From the NCBI GenBank assembly GCA_948099385.1, contig CANUEZ040000168.1, positions 6,677,501 to 6,741,500 on the forward strand: a DNA stretch of 64,000 nucleotides, in the 5' to 3' direction. The first letter of the stretch is position 1. Every line of letters starts with the position of its first letter. Origin of the DNA: Fasciola hepatica. Its lineage: Eukaryota > Platyhelminthes > Trematoda > Plagiorchiida > Fasciolidae. The position numbers and the translations under genes were made by a program. The notes beneath the pieces were generated by a model. The model was given only the letters and a program-made list of their open reading frames with translations. It did no database searches and was not told the DNA's origin. Of the stretch, positions 18,601 to 30,196 are shown in pieces.

Positions 18601-20779
18601 TCCACCTGAATTTTCAGACCTGATGCGTTCGGCCCCAGGGTTAGATTTCAAATGATTTCTGTTGTGCTGGAATGGGTATAATGAAGTTCTTCTGGGCAAT
18701 CAATTCAAAAGACTGGTATAATTCGTTCAGTCGTTCAGATCGGCTGCCTTCAGTATACGATCCGATGAAGTGAAATCCTGTGGTAGACAACATTTAAAGC
18801 TTTAGAAGAGATCTTGGAAACTCGGTTCGCAAACAACACTGAAAACCAGTTTAGTATTCCCCGGGCTTTTAACTACCATGGAATTGCGCACAGATGATCG
18901 TCCTTGGGCCAGATAGTGGGGAAAATTGGTTAGCTGATCAGTAGTAATCTATTTAATGAATACGTTTATGTCCTACTGAAACAATTCATTGCAGATCAAA
19001 TGATCGTGTGGCGGTCCATAACGCGTCTGCTTAAACGGACCGTTTCACGCTGACAGATTATACAAAAGAGAATATCGAGTTCATGTGGTCAACGCATTTC
19101 ACCCGGTGCTCCACAAACAAGGGGGATGGCCATCACGAGGTGTCATCTAAGTAGAAACCTGCCAGTCCGAGTTTTTGAATTTGGTGAGAGGTTCAGTCTC
19201 AGTCCGTTTAAACAACCAATGAGCACATATCAATTGCTGTGCTACCGGTTTTTACCCTACAACATAATATCTCAGTCGGAAACCAACCCAGTCGGATGTG
19301 AAAATCTAGGATGGAACCACGGATAATAGTATCAAACAGTTGAATACAGTGCGTAAATACAATTGCGCCACTGATAGCGTAACCCAGCTCCATCTTTCAA
19401 TATCCTTAAGCGTCGAGCGGATGTATCTCTTGGACCCCCACTCAGGTAGTCTAATACACCAAATAGGGCAAAATGCACCGGCCAAATTTTTCATTCCCAT
19501 CTTTCGCATCACGTACTGAATACTACTTATCTACAGACTGTTCTGATCGGCCCTACCAGCTCCAGTAATATAACTTTTGCTTTCGAACCATCTCAGTTTG
19601 TTAGTAAAAACAGATAGTTTGTAAGATGCCTGTTGATCGTAGCCAAACTATTGGTTTAAACGATTCTCCATAACCGGCGCTCACGACTCTAGTTTAGTCA
19701 CAATCCTAAATGATTGACTTGTTTTCATTCGGTTAAAACGGCTGTTGACAATTGATTGGTTGACTTAGGTCCATTTCACTACAAACTGATTGGACTATCG
19801 ATCCGCTTTGCCGGCTCCAGCCTTCCTCTCGATTCTGGATGGGCGATGGCGTGCCATCTGCTAATCAAACCGGGCCGTCTATAGACGATGTGTCAGCCAA
19901 TAACCTAACACAGACGGAATCCTTCGATGGGCTGACTGAATCGAAATTTTGCCATAACTGAATGAAACCAGCCACTTGGTTAAAGAAGTTTTGTCTCTCT
20001 GAGGATTATTGGGTAAATTGGTGCGAAGACACGCAAAAAACCTTCTGTTGCTTACAGAGATAGTTTTCATGCATGAAATTCAACACTTCCTTTAAAGAAC
20101 AGTCAATGATGAAGTAATTTTCGTGAGTAGTTATTTTGCAAATTAGGATTGAAAGATGAACAGTTTTGAGTCGATCAACAGCATATTAGGTAATCTGCTC
20201 ATGTGAACATTTTCCAGAACACATAGTCGGTTTCAGTTTTTCTTGACTGTGCCCGTATTTGTTGTTCATTCTGAACTTGTACTGCTTCACTTCTCTTATA
20301 TTAACCTTTGTAGAATGAATTTAGCTCTAGTGCGTGAAATGGATGAGCCGCAGGCTCATTCGGATCATTGGTGGGTCATGCACTTTGGTTGCTATCTGTC
20401 AACGACAACCTCAGTCGGAAATAATGAAAAATACAATAGTGTGAGCAGAGTCATAGGAGATTTGTAAATAGTAGTATCAAGTGGACAAGAAACGTTTGTG
20501 AATACAAGAGCGTCATTGATCGCGCACTAGATGATTCAGTTGTAAGTACGCACACACCTACCTTCGTATGCTCACTCAAACCTTTCTCATTCTCAACCAC
20601 ATGCATGAGCTCTGCACTATCTGAATAAAGTTTAAAAAAAAGAAATTCTTTTTTTCCAATAGGAAGAACAAACCAAGCTGTTCATCGATGGAACTGGTGT
20701 CCATACGTATGGTTTCCGCTTCAGACGACAAAGTATCGGCACCGTTGTGTTGACTCTCTACCGGATTTGAAAGGGTTAC
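12601..20779 (-). other. CFAP410: Presumed intron 4 of CFAP410, no other gene seen
   Basis: About 8.2 kb between two phase-compatible exons. It contains a SINE family A fragment at 12733-12784 and AT-rich unique sequence, and I recognise nothing else. Frames up to about 100 codons (for example 14951-14649 -) carry no motif. The stretch could instead be intergenic if the distal exon is wrong. Confidence 0.45.
12733..12784 (+). repeat. SINE family A fragment
   Basis: The phrase AGACA..AAT.C.CT.TCGTC.GAATCGTT followed by CTGA.CTACT recurs at about 24768-24815 in the better-preserved tRNA-derived copy. Only this middle portion is visible here. Limits are approximate. Confidence 0.5.
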
Positions 20780-20898
20780 CTCTGCAGGTGGCAAAATTGT
20801 TGTTGTTGTAGCTACCAGTGCTGTTTCTGTTGGCGAAGGTGGTGCAGTTAATAGAATACCGTTAACGGCTGATTTGTTGCGCTCGTCTTGTGTAACCG
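20780..20898 (-). CDS. CFAP410: CFAP410-like protein, exon 4
   Basis: A pyrimidine-rich tract ending TCTCTCTCAG precedes base 20898. The exon supplies two bases that complete a split Ala codon from exon 3 and then reads VTQDERNKSAV. This aligns with the segment after the LRRs in CFAP410 (human: LDNQ then AVTEEELSRA). It continues into TAPPSPTETALVATTTT, a low-complexity Pro/Thr linker as in the family. I end it at a GTAACC donor (20779), in phase 0. The frame stays open to 20576, so a later donor (for example near 20670) is possible and would lengthen the acidic linker. Confidence 0.72.
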
Positions 20899-23800
20899 CT
20901 GAGAGAGAGGAAAATAAAAACCCATGTATGAAATATGCGGTATCAAAGTCATTCATCATATTCTCATCATCATCACCATCATCCGCTTTCTCGTTATTTT
21001 CATTATACAATGAAAGGTCACGGTTCAGTTCAGTTAGATTTGAATAATCGTTGACCATAATCTGGTTTCGGTGGTTCTTCTTACTTTCTTTGAGCATAAA
21101 TCACACTCGGAAAATGGAAAAAATGAAAGTATAAAATAAGTAAATGGATAATGACGAATGATAGTGTTAAGTGCACGCAGAAAGTATGAATATGAAGGTG
21201 CCATTGGTCGCGACACCTTGCTCTATCATTCAGTGGTTTTCACACCCGACTGGGTGAATCTGTTAAACCCACTCAGGAAGTCTAACACGACCTGCGTGAC
21301 CAAGCCCATGGGTCGTTGGTTTTCATGCCTTTCTTCCATGTCATGCCTTGGCCAACCCTACATATCTTCCTATCACAACCGGCTTCAGCGAATCCGGATA
21401 CATACGCAGCACAAACAACACGTTACGAACAACTTAGACTGGAAAGCAGGAAGGGGGTTGCCCTATTAGTAACTGTGATTAATTGTCAGTAAGGTAGATA
21501 CTGGTGTCTTATAAGCCAACCTAGTAAACCGCAGTTGTCTAAATTAGATGTGTACCCGACTCGCAACTACAGTTCTCATATGTATCCCCTCTCACAGTAT
21601 CATAATGCTTGCTTCTCAGTACAGTGAAGGTAGTGCTTCATGAACCAATGGCCAGAACACGGTGATGAATACACTGAGAAACGAGGTTTATTAGAGGCCA
21701 GCGCAAACGTTAACCGTGCTCAGATAGACAAAACATGTTTAGATGTGATAACATTTCCGCGAGAGTACAGCGTGGTCGAAAGTCAGTTAACGTTTTTCAA
21801 ATGCATTGTAATTCGGGCATTCCTTTATCTGAAAAAGGCGCGATAGGTGCCACTTTCGCATAATTCGGGACATGTTGACAGAACAGAAGTTGTCTGAACA
21901 AACGTGCCAACTCTGTGAATGAACTGAGGTAAAATTACGTCAGCATCCTTGGTGCTACTGCCTGGTATGAAGACACACATGTTAATCTTTGTCACGTTCG
22001 CATTGCGATGAATGGGTGCGAACAGCATCTTCGTTATCGATGTTTTCCAACTCACGATGTGATTGTGTTGCCAAACGTATTCCATGCAATTTTATACCTC
22101 GTACTTTTACCGACTAGGTCGATGTAGTCAGCTGGCATCTCGGCAACAACGCGGTCCACTTGAACTGTTTGATTTTTTGACAACTTGATTACAATTCAAT
22201 TCAGATTTGTCAACCGGGGTCAGATCGAATGTATCGAAATGTCGAACTTTCTCGAAAAGTTACTTGGACGGATACCTAACCGTAATTATCGGAGGCTTCC
22301 TCAGTCAACGGATCACACACGAATTATGTCCAAGGTTGAATTAAACGCCGATGACCGTGCACACAATCGCAGTTACTATGCGTTTCAGCGTATTCAGCTG
22401 ACGAGATTAGCACCACAGTTTGATGGCTTCAATGAAAATGATCCAAAAAGCCGAGGGTTATTGGCAGTATGCGAATATTAATTTCATCTTGGTCTAACAA
22501 TACAATGAACAAGTTTAACCGGTAGTCGGATTGTTGATATTGACCTTACCAATTGTCTAATGCTACATCAACCTTGAACGGGGATGCGCAATTAAGTAGT
22601 CCGTTCCTAATATGAAAGATACTAAAGGTCAACCCAGTGCCGTTGGATACTTAGGGTCTCGGCCTTCCACGATTGGGTCCGAACGATCCATCCAGTCAAT
22701 GATTATAGGCAGGAAGATGTGATTGCGTATCGTGCACGGCCAGCGAAGCCCTTGCACTCGCACAAATTAATAATAGAAGTAATACCACTGTTTGTAGTTC
22801 TGTCCCTAATGGTAATTGCTTAGATTTCCGAGTTAGGTTACTACTGAGAAGCAGTAACAAGAAAACCACAAATCCGTGAACGAATAATGGGCGTACCAAA
22901 TGAATCGGATTCTTTGAAGTATCTCACGTTCAATAGAACAAAGTGAGTACGTGAAATGAAACAGAAAACAGATTGCCAATAAACACTGTGCTAGTGAATG
23001 ACGTACCGCTGAGCGAATACCACATAATTTGCGATTCAACTAGGGCACTTCCAAATTGACCAATGTGACCAGTTTCTTCACAATAGGTGAATTAATGCCG
23101 ACTGATGTACCCCTAATAACGCTGTTAGATAACGACGGTAGCATTATGCAACCACTCTGTGGTTAAATGCGGTCTTTTTAAAGGTGCAATTTGGAAATTC
23201 TGGTGTCGTTGAACGTCTCCTAAAGCGGACGTAATTTCAAAGTTTAAATAATGCCAACGTTTTCAGTAGCAAGAATAAGCGATCAAAACGCCAGGAGCGT
23301 ACCCGCATTTGGGGAACACTGCACAATGTATATGCCCACGGTTACAGTTTGCAAACTAAACTTGTTATTTTATGTTTGGCACAAAACCTGCATTGTTCTT
23401 GCTTCGTAAAGGAGGATGGCTGCGATAGAATCAGATTTGCACCAACCCCTTTTACAGATCAAAACCTCTCATTCTTGTTCGTTCGTCGTTTGAAAGAGTC
23501 CGGAAGTAATTATTATTTATCATTATAGTCATTCATTTCACTGCCATTGGTACTATAATGAGTAGTGCAGTGGTTGAACTCAGTAGAAACCAATTGATCG
23601 TGGCCTGTCTTGCTCTTCTGGCTAGTAGAACATGCGATGAAAAGCTTTTACAATATCAGTCTACGACTGTGAGGGCCACAAAAAAATCGTCGTGTGACTA
23701 CTACATAAAATACAAATAAATCATCAAACGCACATATAACAGTAAAGCTTCCATTTACGCTCATAACAAAGGTGATTAAGAGGATTTCCGCCGAGACTCG

Positions 23801-25459
23801 ACGATAGATTTTGTAAGGGTACGGTCTGACACATCGTTTTGACAAACGGCTGTCTCGCTAGCCGACAGTGCATCATTACATGCCCAGTACCGCGCTCGCG
23901 AAACCACGAACGACAGGATAACCGGTCGATAGTGTGGACTCATAGAATGAGAGACGAATCCTGTCAGGGGTGCTCCATTCTCAGGGTTTGATCACCCACA
24001 CCAGTCGGACCAATATGTTGTGGGCAACGACTGGTCACATGGACCGACAACCTATATATTAACTTTCTTACACTAATAAAACCAGATGATTTCCAGGCAG
24101 AAGAGAATCCCCACTAGAGTTGGTAGGATGGATTAGAGTAGCTTTTGTTAATCTTTTGCCCAGTCCAGGTCATTGATTTATCTCGATTGGTGAACGCTGA
24201 TCAAACCACAAGAAAGGAGAACCCACGAACGGGCATAGCTGTTGCAGTTTTATCTGGTGGAAATCGATGCCACATCGTTATACTCACAGTAGAAGTTTGC
24301 ATAAACGAACGTATTCAAGCAGATATGCAAAATGTGTGATAGTTAACTGGTCTCCTAATCTGGGGTTCATTGATCAAGTAGAATATTTGGAATGTCTCCA
24401 AACGCTTAGCTGTGTACTCTCTTTTCTACACCTAATGTCGTGTATATCACAGTGTTTTTGGTCAGTTGTGTTTGACCGATTTTACTGCCGGGCCCGTTGG
24501 CGTGCAGCGTTGTTGCGTATCATGCTTGCGTAGGAGTAAAACTGGAGGTTTACACTCCACGATCTCAAAGTCCCACTGCATTATAAAGAAAAATCGACAA
24601 TCATGAGCCTCAGGATTGGAGTGGTGGTCTCAATAAATCAGGTATGGTAATGATCTGGGCGACAACGGAACGCCTGCAATTGTTGGTGGTCGAGTGGTTT
24701 AGAACGTCTGATTGCCACATCAGAGGTCGGAGGTTCGAATTCCCGCCATCACCCGTTACTTTGGTGGCAGACAGTAATCCACTGTCGTCCGAATCGTTAC
24801 CACACCTGACCTACTGGCGCCTTATGTGATTCTCTGCCATTCCAAGTCTCACGATCAGGTTTCCGGTTATCCCTAATAGTGCAGTGGGCCTTTGTGGCCA
24901 TGGGATACATACCCCTTCCATTGAACTCATGCGAAAGTATGTATTTAAAAAATGTGACCGATGATGGCAGGGCCCAAACCTCTGAATTCACAAGTGATTG
25001 AGGCCTATACACCTCGAAAATAGCTGAAAATCACTGTACTCTATAGCTTTGGAACGCCAGTTCTAGTTCCTTCATTCCAACTGTTCCGCGCCGTGTGAAT
25101 GCTTTCTCAAACAACATAAATATTTACTTAGCAAAGTTCAAAGTGAGCAATGTATATAAGTCCTAATATCGAAGTAGCTCATCTCCTTGCGCACCCAGAA
25201 ATTGTATCTGGTCCTTGTTAACCTCACCCACCTGTACGTATGCCGATACCACCGGATCAGATCAGCTTTATGACTGCCAAGTCTAGACACCCTTGGTTAA
25301 AGGTTATCGATATTTGAACATATCATTGAAGCAGCGTTCAAATTTCGCGGAAATAATGAATGTCCCTTTAATAATAACATCATTGAGAGCCTCATACAAA
25401 GGGCGGTACTTGAAATCACATTAACTGAACAAACTCTTCACGTTAATAATAGTGCTTAC
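20899..25459 (-). other. CFAP410: Intron 3 of CFAP410 (about 4.6 kb)
   Basis: The intron opens with GTAAGC after exon 3 and ends in a CT-rich tract plus CAG before exon 4. It hosts one tRNA-derived SINE (24684-24910 +). A plus-strand frame at 22224-22481 and another at 24163-24339 are open but match nothing I know. No other gene is supported inside. Confidence 0.6.
24684..24910 (+). repeat. tRNA-derived SINE (family A), best copy
   Basis: A polymerase III-type internal promoter is visible: box A TGGTCGAGTGG at 24687-24697 and box B GGTTCGAATTC at 24732-24742, spaced as in a tRNA. The 24707-24725 arm can form TCTGAT/ATCAGA, but loop size and T-stem pairing are imperfect, so this is a tRNA-like head and not a functional tRNA. 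The tRNA-unrelated body includes the block TTTCCGGTTATCCCTAATAG (near 24860), found inverted near 2150-2185. Ends are approximate; no target duplication was identified. Confidence 0.72.
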
Positions 25460-25692
25460 CTTTCAAATCCAAATGAGTCAGAGAGGCTAAATTTCGTATG
25501 ATGCTATATCGGTATTGGTCCGTCGTTTCAGGTGCACAGCATGGATTATTTTCCAGCCAGAGTTTTCGTAACTTTGTCAGAAATTTCAGATGTCCCACTT
25601 GATGTATGTCAGCAATCTGATTGCTACGCAAATAGAGTTCTTGTAAATGAACGCACGCGCTGAACGGATCAAGGGAGCAGAGCAAATTGGTA
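25460..25692 (-). CDS. CFAP410: CFAP410-like ciliary leucine-rich-repeat protein, exon 3 (LRR core and cap)
   Basis: CFAP410 (C21orf2) is a cilium base protein with N-terminal leucine-rich repeats and a C-terminal helical module; in vertebrates it works with the kinase NEK1. This exon encodes the strongest match: FSACVHLQELYLRSNQI, then LRKLWLENNPCCAPE and YRYSIIRNLASLTHLDLK. Human CFAP410 has ELYLRRNRI, LWLAENPCC and a YR..VLR.LP.L.KLD run at the same places; the NPCC pair is typical. The exon starts after a CAG acceptor (25695-25693) with one base completing a Ser codon. It ends at a GTAAGC donor (25459) in phase 1, which fits exon 4. No disabling change is seen. Confidence 0.9.
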
Positions 25693-25733
25693 CTGCAAAC
25701 GGGTCGGAAAATGAAGTAAAAAATCCCACTTAC

Positions 25734-25799
25734 CTCATGCTCACAATTCTCAAATTGGTCATCTTACTGAGAATGGAAGCGTCCGAAATTCCGAGGCCC
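25734..25799 (-). CDS. CFAP410: CFAP410-like protein, exon 2
   Basis: A 66-bp exon flanked by a CAG acceptor (25802-25800) and a GTAAGT donor (25733-25728). It completes a Trp codon begun in exon 1 and reads GLGISDASILSKMTNLRIVSM. This aligns with the first LRR of CFAP410 (human: NCWGSRLTDIS then LEVITL). The intron to exon 3 is only 41 bp, and the intron before it 71 bp. Both phases agree with the neighbouring exons. Confidence 0.85.
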
Positions 25800-25870
25800 C
25801 TGAATCCGAGGAAAACAATGGCGATGATGAGGATGATGATAATGGATCCGAAGCAAAAAGTTCTACCTAC

Positions 25871-25998
25871 CACAGGTTTACTTTACTAATCGTATCCAAC
25901 TGTTCTCCTCGGGATCGCAACAAAATAATCACCTCAGTCAATTTGCCATCAGCTATTGAGACCTGTGAACATGTGGACAAATCACTCTGATCTGTCAT
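25871..25998 (-). CDS. CFAP410: CFAP410-like protein, exon 1 with start codon
   Basis: The frame opens with ATG at 25998-25996 (MTDQSDLS), which I choose because it is the nearest in-frame ATG upstream of the conserved part. It then reads GKLTEVIILLRSRGEQLD and ISKVNLW. This matches the start of CFAP410 (human: [20 protein letters not shown] then KLNCW) with a short extra N-terminus of about 16 residues. The exon ends inside the Trp codon at a GTAGGT donor (25870), in phase 2. An upstream 5' UTR or promoter was not resolved. Confidence 0.82.
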
Positions 25999-26059
25999 GG
26001 CCACAGTTTTGTACTAAAAGATAAGCACAATATCGATTAGTACGGGAGGAAAGCACAAT

Positions 26060-26400
26060 AAATGATCTAGTATAAACCAGGCATACAACAGATTTTCGCG
26101 AATTACTCAGTTACAATGGAAAATCCACTTGCATTTTTCACACCCAAAAGTCCAACTCCACAAGCTAGAGGGGAACGGGTGACACCTTTCTTGCCTGACA
26201 GATGCTCTGCCAACCGAGCTATCACAGCATGGCCAGTTGGGTGTGAACAAGGTAAGTAAATAGTCGATGATGCACAGACCAAGGTACTTGCTATGTATAA
26301 TTGGAATAGTGGTTCCCGCTGAACCAACCAATCTGAATGCAACCAGACTGACCAGACAGAAGAGGTGTTTAAGAATGAAAGCTGGACTGGGCATCAATTT
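26060..26400 (-). repeat. tRNA-derived SINE (family B)
   Basis: On the minus strand TAGCTCGGTTGGCAGAGC (26221-26204) is an intact tRNA D-arm with box A. Translated by chance it gives the DSSVGRAS phrase common to tRNA-headed SINEs. The expected box B about 40 bp downstream is decayed (CACCCGTTCCCC in place of GGTTCGANTCC). The flanking 26230-26400 is probably the 5' part of the same composite repeat, but its limits are not fixed. This family differs from the copy at 24684. Confidence 0.6.
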
Positions 26401-27339
26401 GAGAGTAGGAACGATGAACCTTGCACGAGAAAAATTCTAAATCAGTCTGTTTTCTTTCAAAATGCAATCACAATGACCTTTTTTGAGGAGTTGCTTCAAT
26501 CTATTTTAATTTTGCCAGCCAATCCGTGATATGATATTTTGGATTTCAACCAAAGGAATTCAATGCACCTAACCTATGTAGTTTTTGTGAACCCTTCTTT
26601 GTATTTCCTCTTCTTCAAGTTATCCTCATAATCAAGCCAAATGTATCAAAGTTTGAACTGCTGAAAACCTGGAGTGCTTACTGCAATTGCGTTGTTCATA
26701 TAGCTAGAAATGAATCCAATCATTGCGAGAACTTAGTAGTGGATATCGGTTTTGATAATCTCCTGGAAGTTTACAGCGAATTTTAATTCGTCGGACTCGG
26801 TAACCCAAAGCAGACGTCGGGAAGTCATTTTGTGTGCAACATACACAATTTTTTTGCGCACCAAAGTCTTTTCAGACAGTCCAGTTGGAGAATCAGACAA
26901 CGCGATCGTCAATGCGGATGAAGCTGCAGTTCAGCACAGGCTGGACAGCCAAGCACAGTGTGCGCTAGTCATGGTTTCTGTTTCGCAGTAAGAATTACAG
27001 TGGGAAATCAAAATGTTAGGAGTGTGAAAAGTAAAGTGCAGAGTGAAAATGATAGTGTCAAAATGTCGCAAGAAGAGAGTGCACACTACACAGCCATTTC
27101 CATCAACATCTTTATTCATTGAGCAGTTAAATTTTGTTGATACTAATCGGAAATCATAAAACACCCTACACAGATAAGTTCATTGGTTAGGGTTTTCATA
27201 CATTTCTTTCGTGCCGTGCACTGGCTACCCTAAAGCATTTTCAAGTGAATACTGTACACCAAGGAATTCTACCCGGGAATATCGCAAAAAACGTTTCAAA
27301 CATTGTGACGTAGTGCGCTCTTGGGTTTATTCGTTAGAT
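26401..27339. other. Unassigned DNA upstream of the CFAP410 gene
   Basis: I see no gene, conserved motif or repeat with a second copy. The frame 26752-26991 (+) is open but shows no family features. This is the region 5' of the CFAP410 start and would hold distal promoter sequence; no core promoter element could be identified with confidence. Confidence 0.35.
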
Positions 27340-27348
27340 TATATATAT

Positions 27349-27393
<45 letters not shown>
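27340..27393. repeat. (TA)n microsatellite
   Basis: About 54 bp of TA repeats with a single TG interruption near 27351, flanked by unique sequence. Confidence 0.93.
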
Positions 27394-27394
<1 letters not shown>

Positions 27395-27689
27395 CACCTA
27401 CTTGGAATCGAGTGGGGTGTCAACGCAACAACAATTAGTACAACAACTGGGAGGAGGGAAGTACAAAAGACAATAGGAGGTAGTTAGTAAACGATGTGAT
27501 AAGCTGTGACGATATCTTACGTCCAACCACATCACTACTGATCTAATTTTCCAGTTCACTTAGAACAGTGCTAATCAGCTTGTTACTGTTGACAGTCTTT
27601 GTGTGTGTTTAATTCCCATGGGCCAGAGTTAGGAACCAAGCGGGAAAATTGACATATCTTAAATTCATCTGATTTGATGGTCACCGGAG

Positions 27690-28060
27690 CACAGACTGAC
27701 TATTATTCCACAAATTCACATCCAGTTCTTCATTCCCCATTTTCAACATCGATATCGACCGACACAAAATGCGAGAACAAGGACAAGTTGCCCTTTTTGC
27801 TCTCTCCAATAATCATTTATCAATTCAAGCGCACTTGTGTGGGTCGAACGACAAGGCATTTATTCAAGCGCATCAAAGAACACCAACCACTGTGGGTTCA
27901 TCAGGGAGGAAGAGCAGCCGTGTCACGTTCTATCATTGTTTATCTGTTGGAATCGGGTCATACGGTAGGTACGGTTACGTCCTTGAGCATCATGTACAGG
28001 ACCCAACCGAATGAGTCAAAATCAGTCAGATACAAGCCGGCTTCCGTTTGCGTCTCGCCC
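27690..28060 (+). pseudogene. Penelope-like element remnant, GIY-YIG endonuclease end
   Basis: A plus-strand frame (27674-28078) encodes KDKLPFLLSP then IIYQFKRTCVGRTTRHLFKR and IKEHQPLW, followed by LLESGHTV and YRTQP. The pattern IYQF..C...VGRTTR.L..RI.EH.P.W with a distal ESGHT is the C-terminal GIY-YIG nuclease of Penelope-like elements known from flatworms. A few residues between the Cys positions are missing, including the second Tyr, and the first 40 codons look unrelated. No Penelope RT was found upstream. This is a 5'-truncated, dead copy lying directly before an RTE-like LINE. Confidence 0.75.
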
Positions 28061-28278
28061 GTGGTCACACCAAAGTAAATGCCACCCATCCAACACAGTT
28101 GCTTCTGGACGATAACCAGGGATACGACTTATAGAGGGAGCTGTCTACACAATTAACGATGCAGCCGAATGTTCAGCGCCCAAATTAACTTTGGAAACAG
28201 ATCAAGGAAGCCTTAAATGCCGCTCCAAATGCCACCCAGGACTCTGATTCAAGTCGGTCTCACAAACGATGGATATCT

Positions 28279-29100
28279 TTGATAACAGTTGCTCTGCTGG
28301 ATGCTTGCTGCTCTGTCTCTTCGGATGCCACACTCAATGAAGTGCGTAAACCTCTAATACGCCAACTGACTAGGAATCTGAGAAATGACCGTAAGCAGTG
28401 GTGGATTGCGAAATGTAAGGAAATGGAAAAGGCTGCGTCTATTGGCAATGCTCGCAACCTTTTCCGTTTGATTAGAGGTACCGGTCCACGGAAGTTTGGT
28501 GTAAGTGAGTTAATTAAGGAATCCGATGGCTCACTGGTTCACTCTCAGGGAAGTCGTCTGGAGCGTTGGGCGGAGCACTTTAAGAAACAATTCAGTTGGC
28601 CCACTTCAACGATGGACCTTCAAAATATACCTGCCAGCGAAACGATGCAGGCGGATATCAGTCCTTCATCAGAGATAGAGATTATGAGGGAAACAGATTA
28701 CTTGAAAAGGTACAAAGCCCGTGGGTCGGATGGGTTGTCTCCATCTTTTTTCAAGGATGGAGGCGAAGCTTTGGTTTCGGAGTTAACAAAACTCCTCCGG
28801 ATTATTTGGGATAGTGAGCAGATTCCGTGGGAATGGTGTGAACCGGTGATTATGCTGATTTACAAGAAAGATGACAGGTCCTCTTATAAAAACCACAGAG
28901 GAATTAGCTTAGTAAGTATCGCGTCTAAACTGCTTACCGGTCTTATTCTCCACCAATTATCCAGAGCCCGTGAAGTGTGTTCGTGTGAGAATCAAGCCGG
29001 TTTCAAACCCGTTCGTGGTTGTATCGACCACATCTTTACCCTTCGGCAAACCTTAGAGCACAGACACATCTTCCTTAGGCCCACAATCTGTCTGTCTTGA
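28279..29100 (+). pseudogene. RTE-2 reverse transcriptase, N-terminal part
   Basis: The frame carries LRNDRKQWW, LERWAEHFKKQFSWP, KARGSDGLSPSFF, YKKDDRSSYKNHRGISL and NQAGFKPVRGCIDHIFTLRQ, the fingers and palm entry of RTE-like RTs. It stops at 29098-29100. The continuation (DLKM.VNSVDR, motif A) follows in another frame, so a frameshift lies close to 29095. Confidence 0.85.
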
Positions 29101-29476
29101 TCTGAAAATGGTGGTCAACTCAGTAGACCGCACAGTCCTTTGGCGCTGCTTCTCATTGAAGGTTGTGCCAGAGAAGTTTATTTCTCTTTACCAATCCTTG
29201 TATGCGAGCAGCCAAAGCTGATTTCGTGCTTACGACGATCTTTCACCCGAGTTCACCACGGAAAGTGGTGTTCGTCAGAGTTGCCCTTTTTGGTCATCCC
29301 TTTTCAATTTTGCGATTGAATTGATTCTTGAGGTAGCCTTATTCTCTTGTGAGAAGAGCGACGTCTATCTTTGTTCAGATAGTAAACTGTCTGGCTTGGA
29401 ATATGCGGACAATATTCTTCATCTAAGTGAAGATCTAAGTTGTAAGCTCTTTTAGATAGCCTAAACAAGTGTAGGA
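29101..29476 (+). pseudogene. RTE-2 RT catalytic region, frame-broken
   Basis: Reading across frames gives the motif A neighbourhood (NSVDRTVLW), SGVRQSCPFWSSLFNFAIE (motif B) and LEYADNILHLSE. The catalytic box here is YADN in place of YADD, so the second Asp is lost. An in-frame stop lies within the segment near 29220. The product would be inactive. Confidence 0.75.
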
Positions 29477-30196
29477 ATGTTTGGGATGCATTTTGTACCT
29501 TCAAAGTGTAAAATGCTGCTACAGGACTGGGTTGACTCAACACCAAACCTTGTTTTGGCAGGGGAAGCTGTAGCTGAAGTAGATAAGTTTTGTTACCTGA
29601 ATAGTTACATTTCACCAGGTAGACAGATAACGGATGAAGTGTCATCGCGTATACAGAAGGCGCGTTTGGTTTTTACCAACCTCCGTCATCGGTGGTGCCG
29701 GCGTGACATCCGACTGTCTGTTAAGACTGGAGTGTACACTGCGGTGGTTGGGTCCGTTCTTTTATACGGTTCCGAAACATGGCCGTTGATGGTAGAAGAT
29801 GGGCGAAGATTGTCGGTGTTCGAGCATCGATGTCTCCGGAGCACTGCCCGAGTATGGTGGCAATACCGTATAAGCAATGCCGAGATTGGGCATGAGGTGT
29901 TGGGAACCAGAGGTCAGTCTCTGAATCAACTACTGAATCTAAACAGGTTAAGGTGGTTGAGACTTGTGTTACGCATGTCCACCGATAGACTTCCTCGGCG
30001 TGCGCTGTTCTCTGAGGCAGGTGGCGATTGGAAGGTAGGTCGAGATGGTCATTCCATGACATGGCAAAAAGGTATAAAATCGCTGACCAGTGGACTTGGC
30101 CGAGTAGGACTTGTTAGGCTTCCGGGTTGGGGTCCACGTGATCCGCCTACCAAATGGTTGAAGATACCAAGTGATATGGTTGGGTGTCGCGTCTAG
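29477..30196 (+). pseudogene. RTE-2 C-terminal region
   Basis: An open frame of 239 codons encodes FVPSKCKMLLQDW, RHRWCRRDIRLSVK, GSVLLYGSETWPL, RRLSVFEHRCLRS and, near the end, RLPGWGPRDPPTKW. These are the post-RT blocks shared with RTE-1 and RTE-3. No stop interrupts this portion. Confidence 0.8.

Noticed and set aside
22224..22481. Open plus-strand frame (MSNFLEKLLGRIPNRNYRRL...) as a host exon inside CFAP410 intron 3
   Set aside because: It is clean and reads like protein, but I recognise no family and see no convincing splice pair, so it is not called.
24684..24755. Functional tRNA gene
   Set aside because: Boxes A and B are good, but the anticodon loop has the wrong size and the T-stem does not pair; the block is followed by a repeat body shared with other sites.
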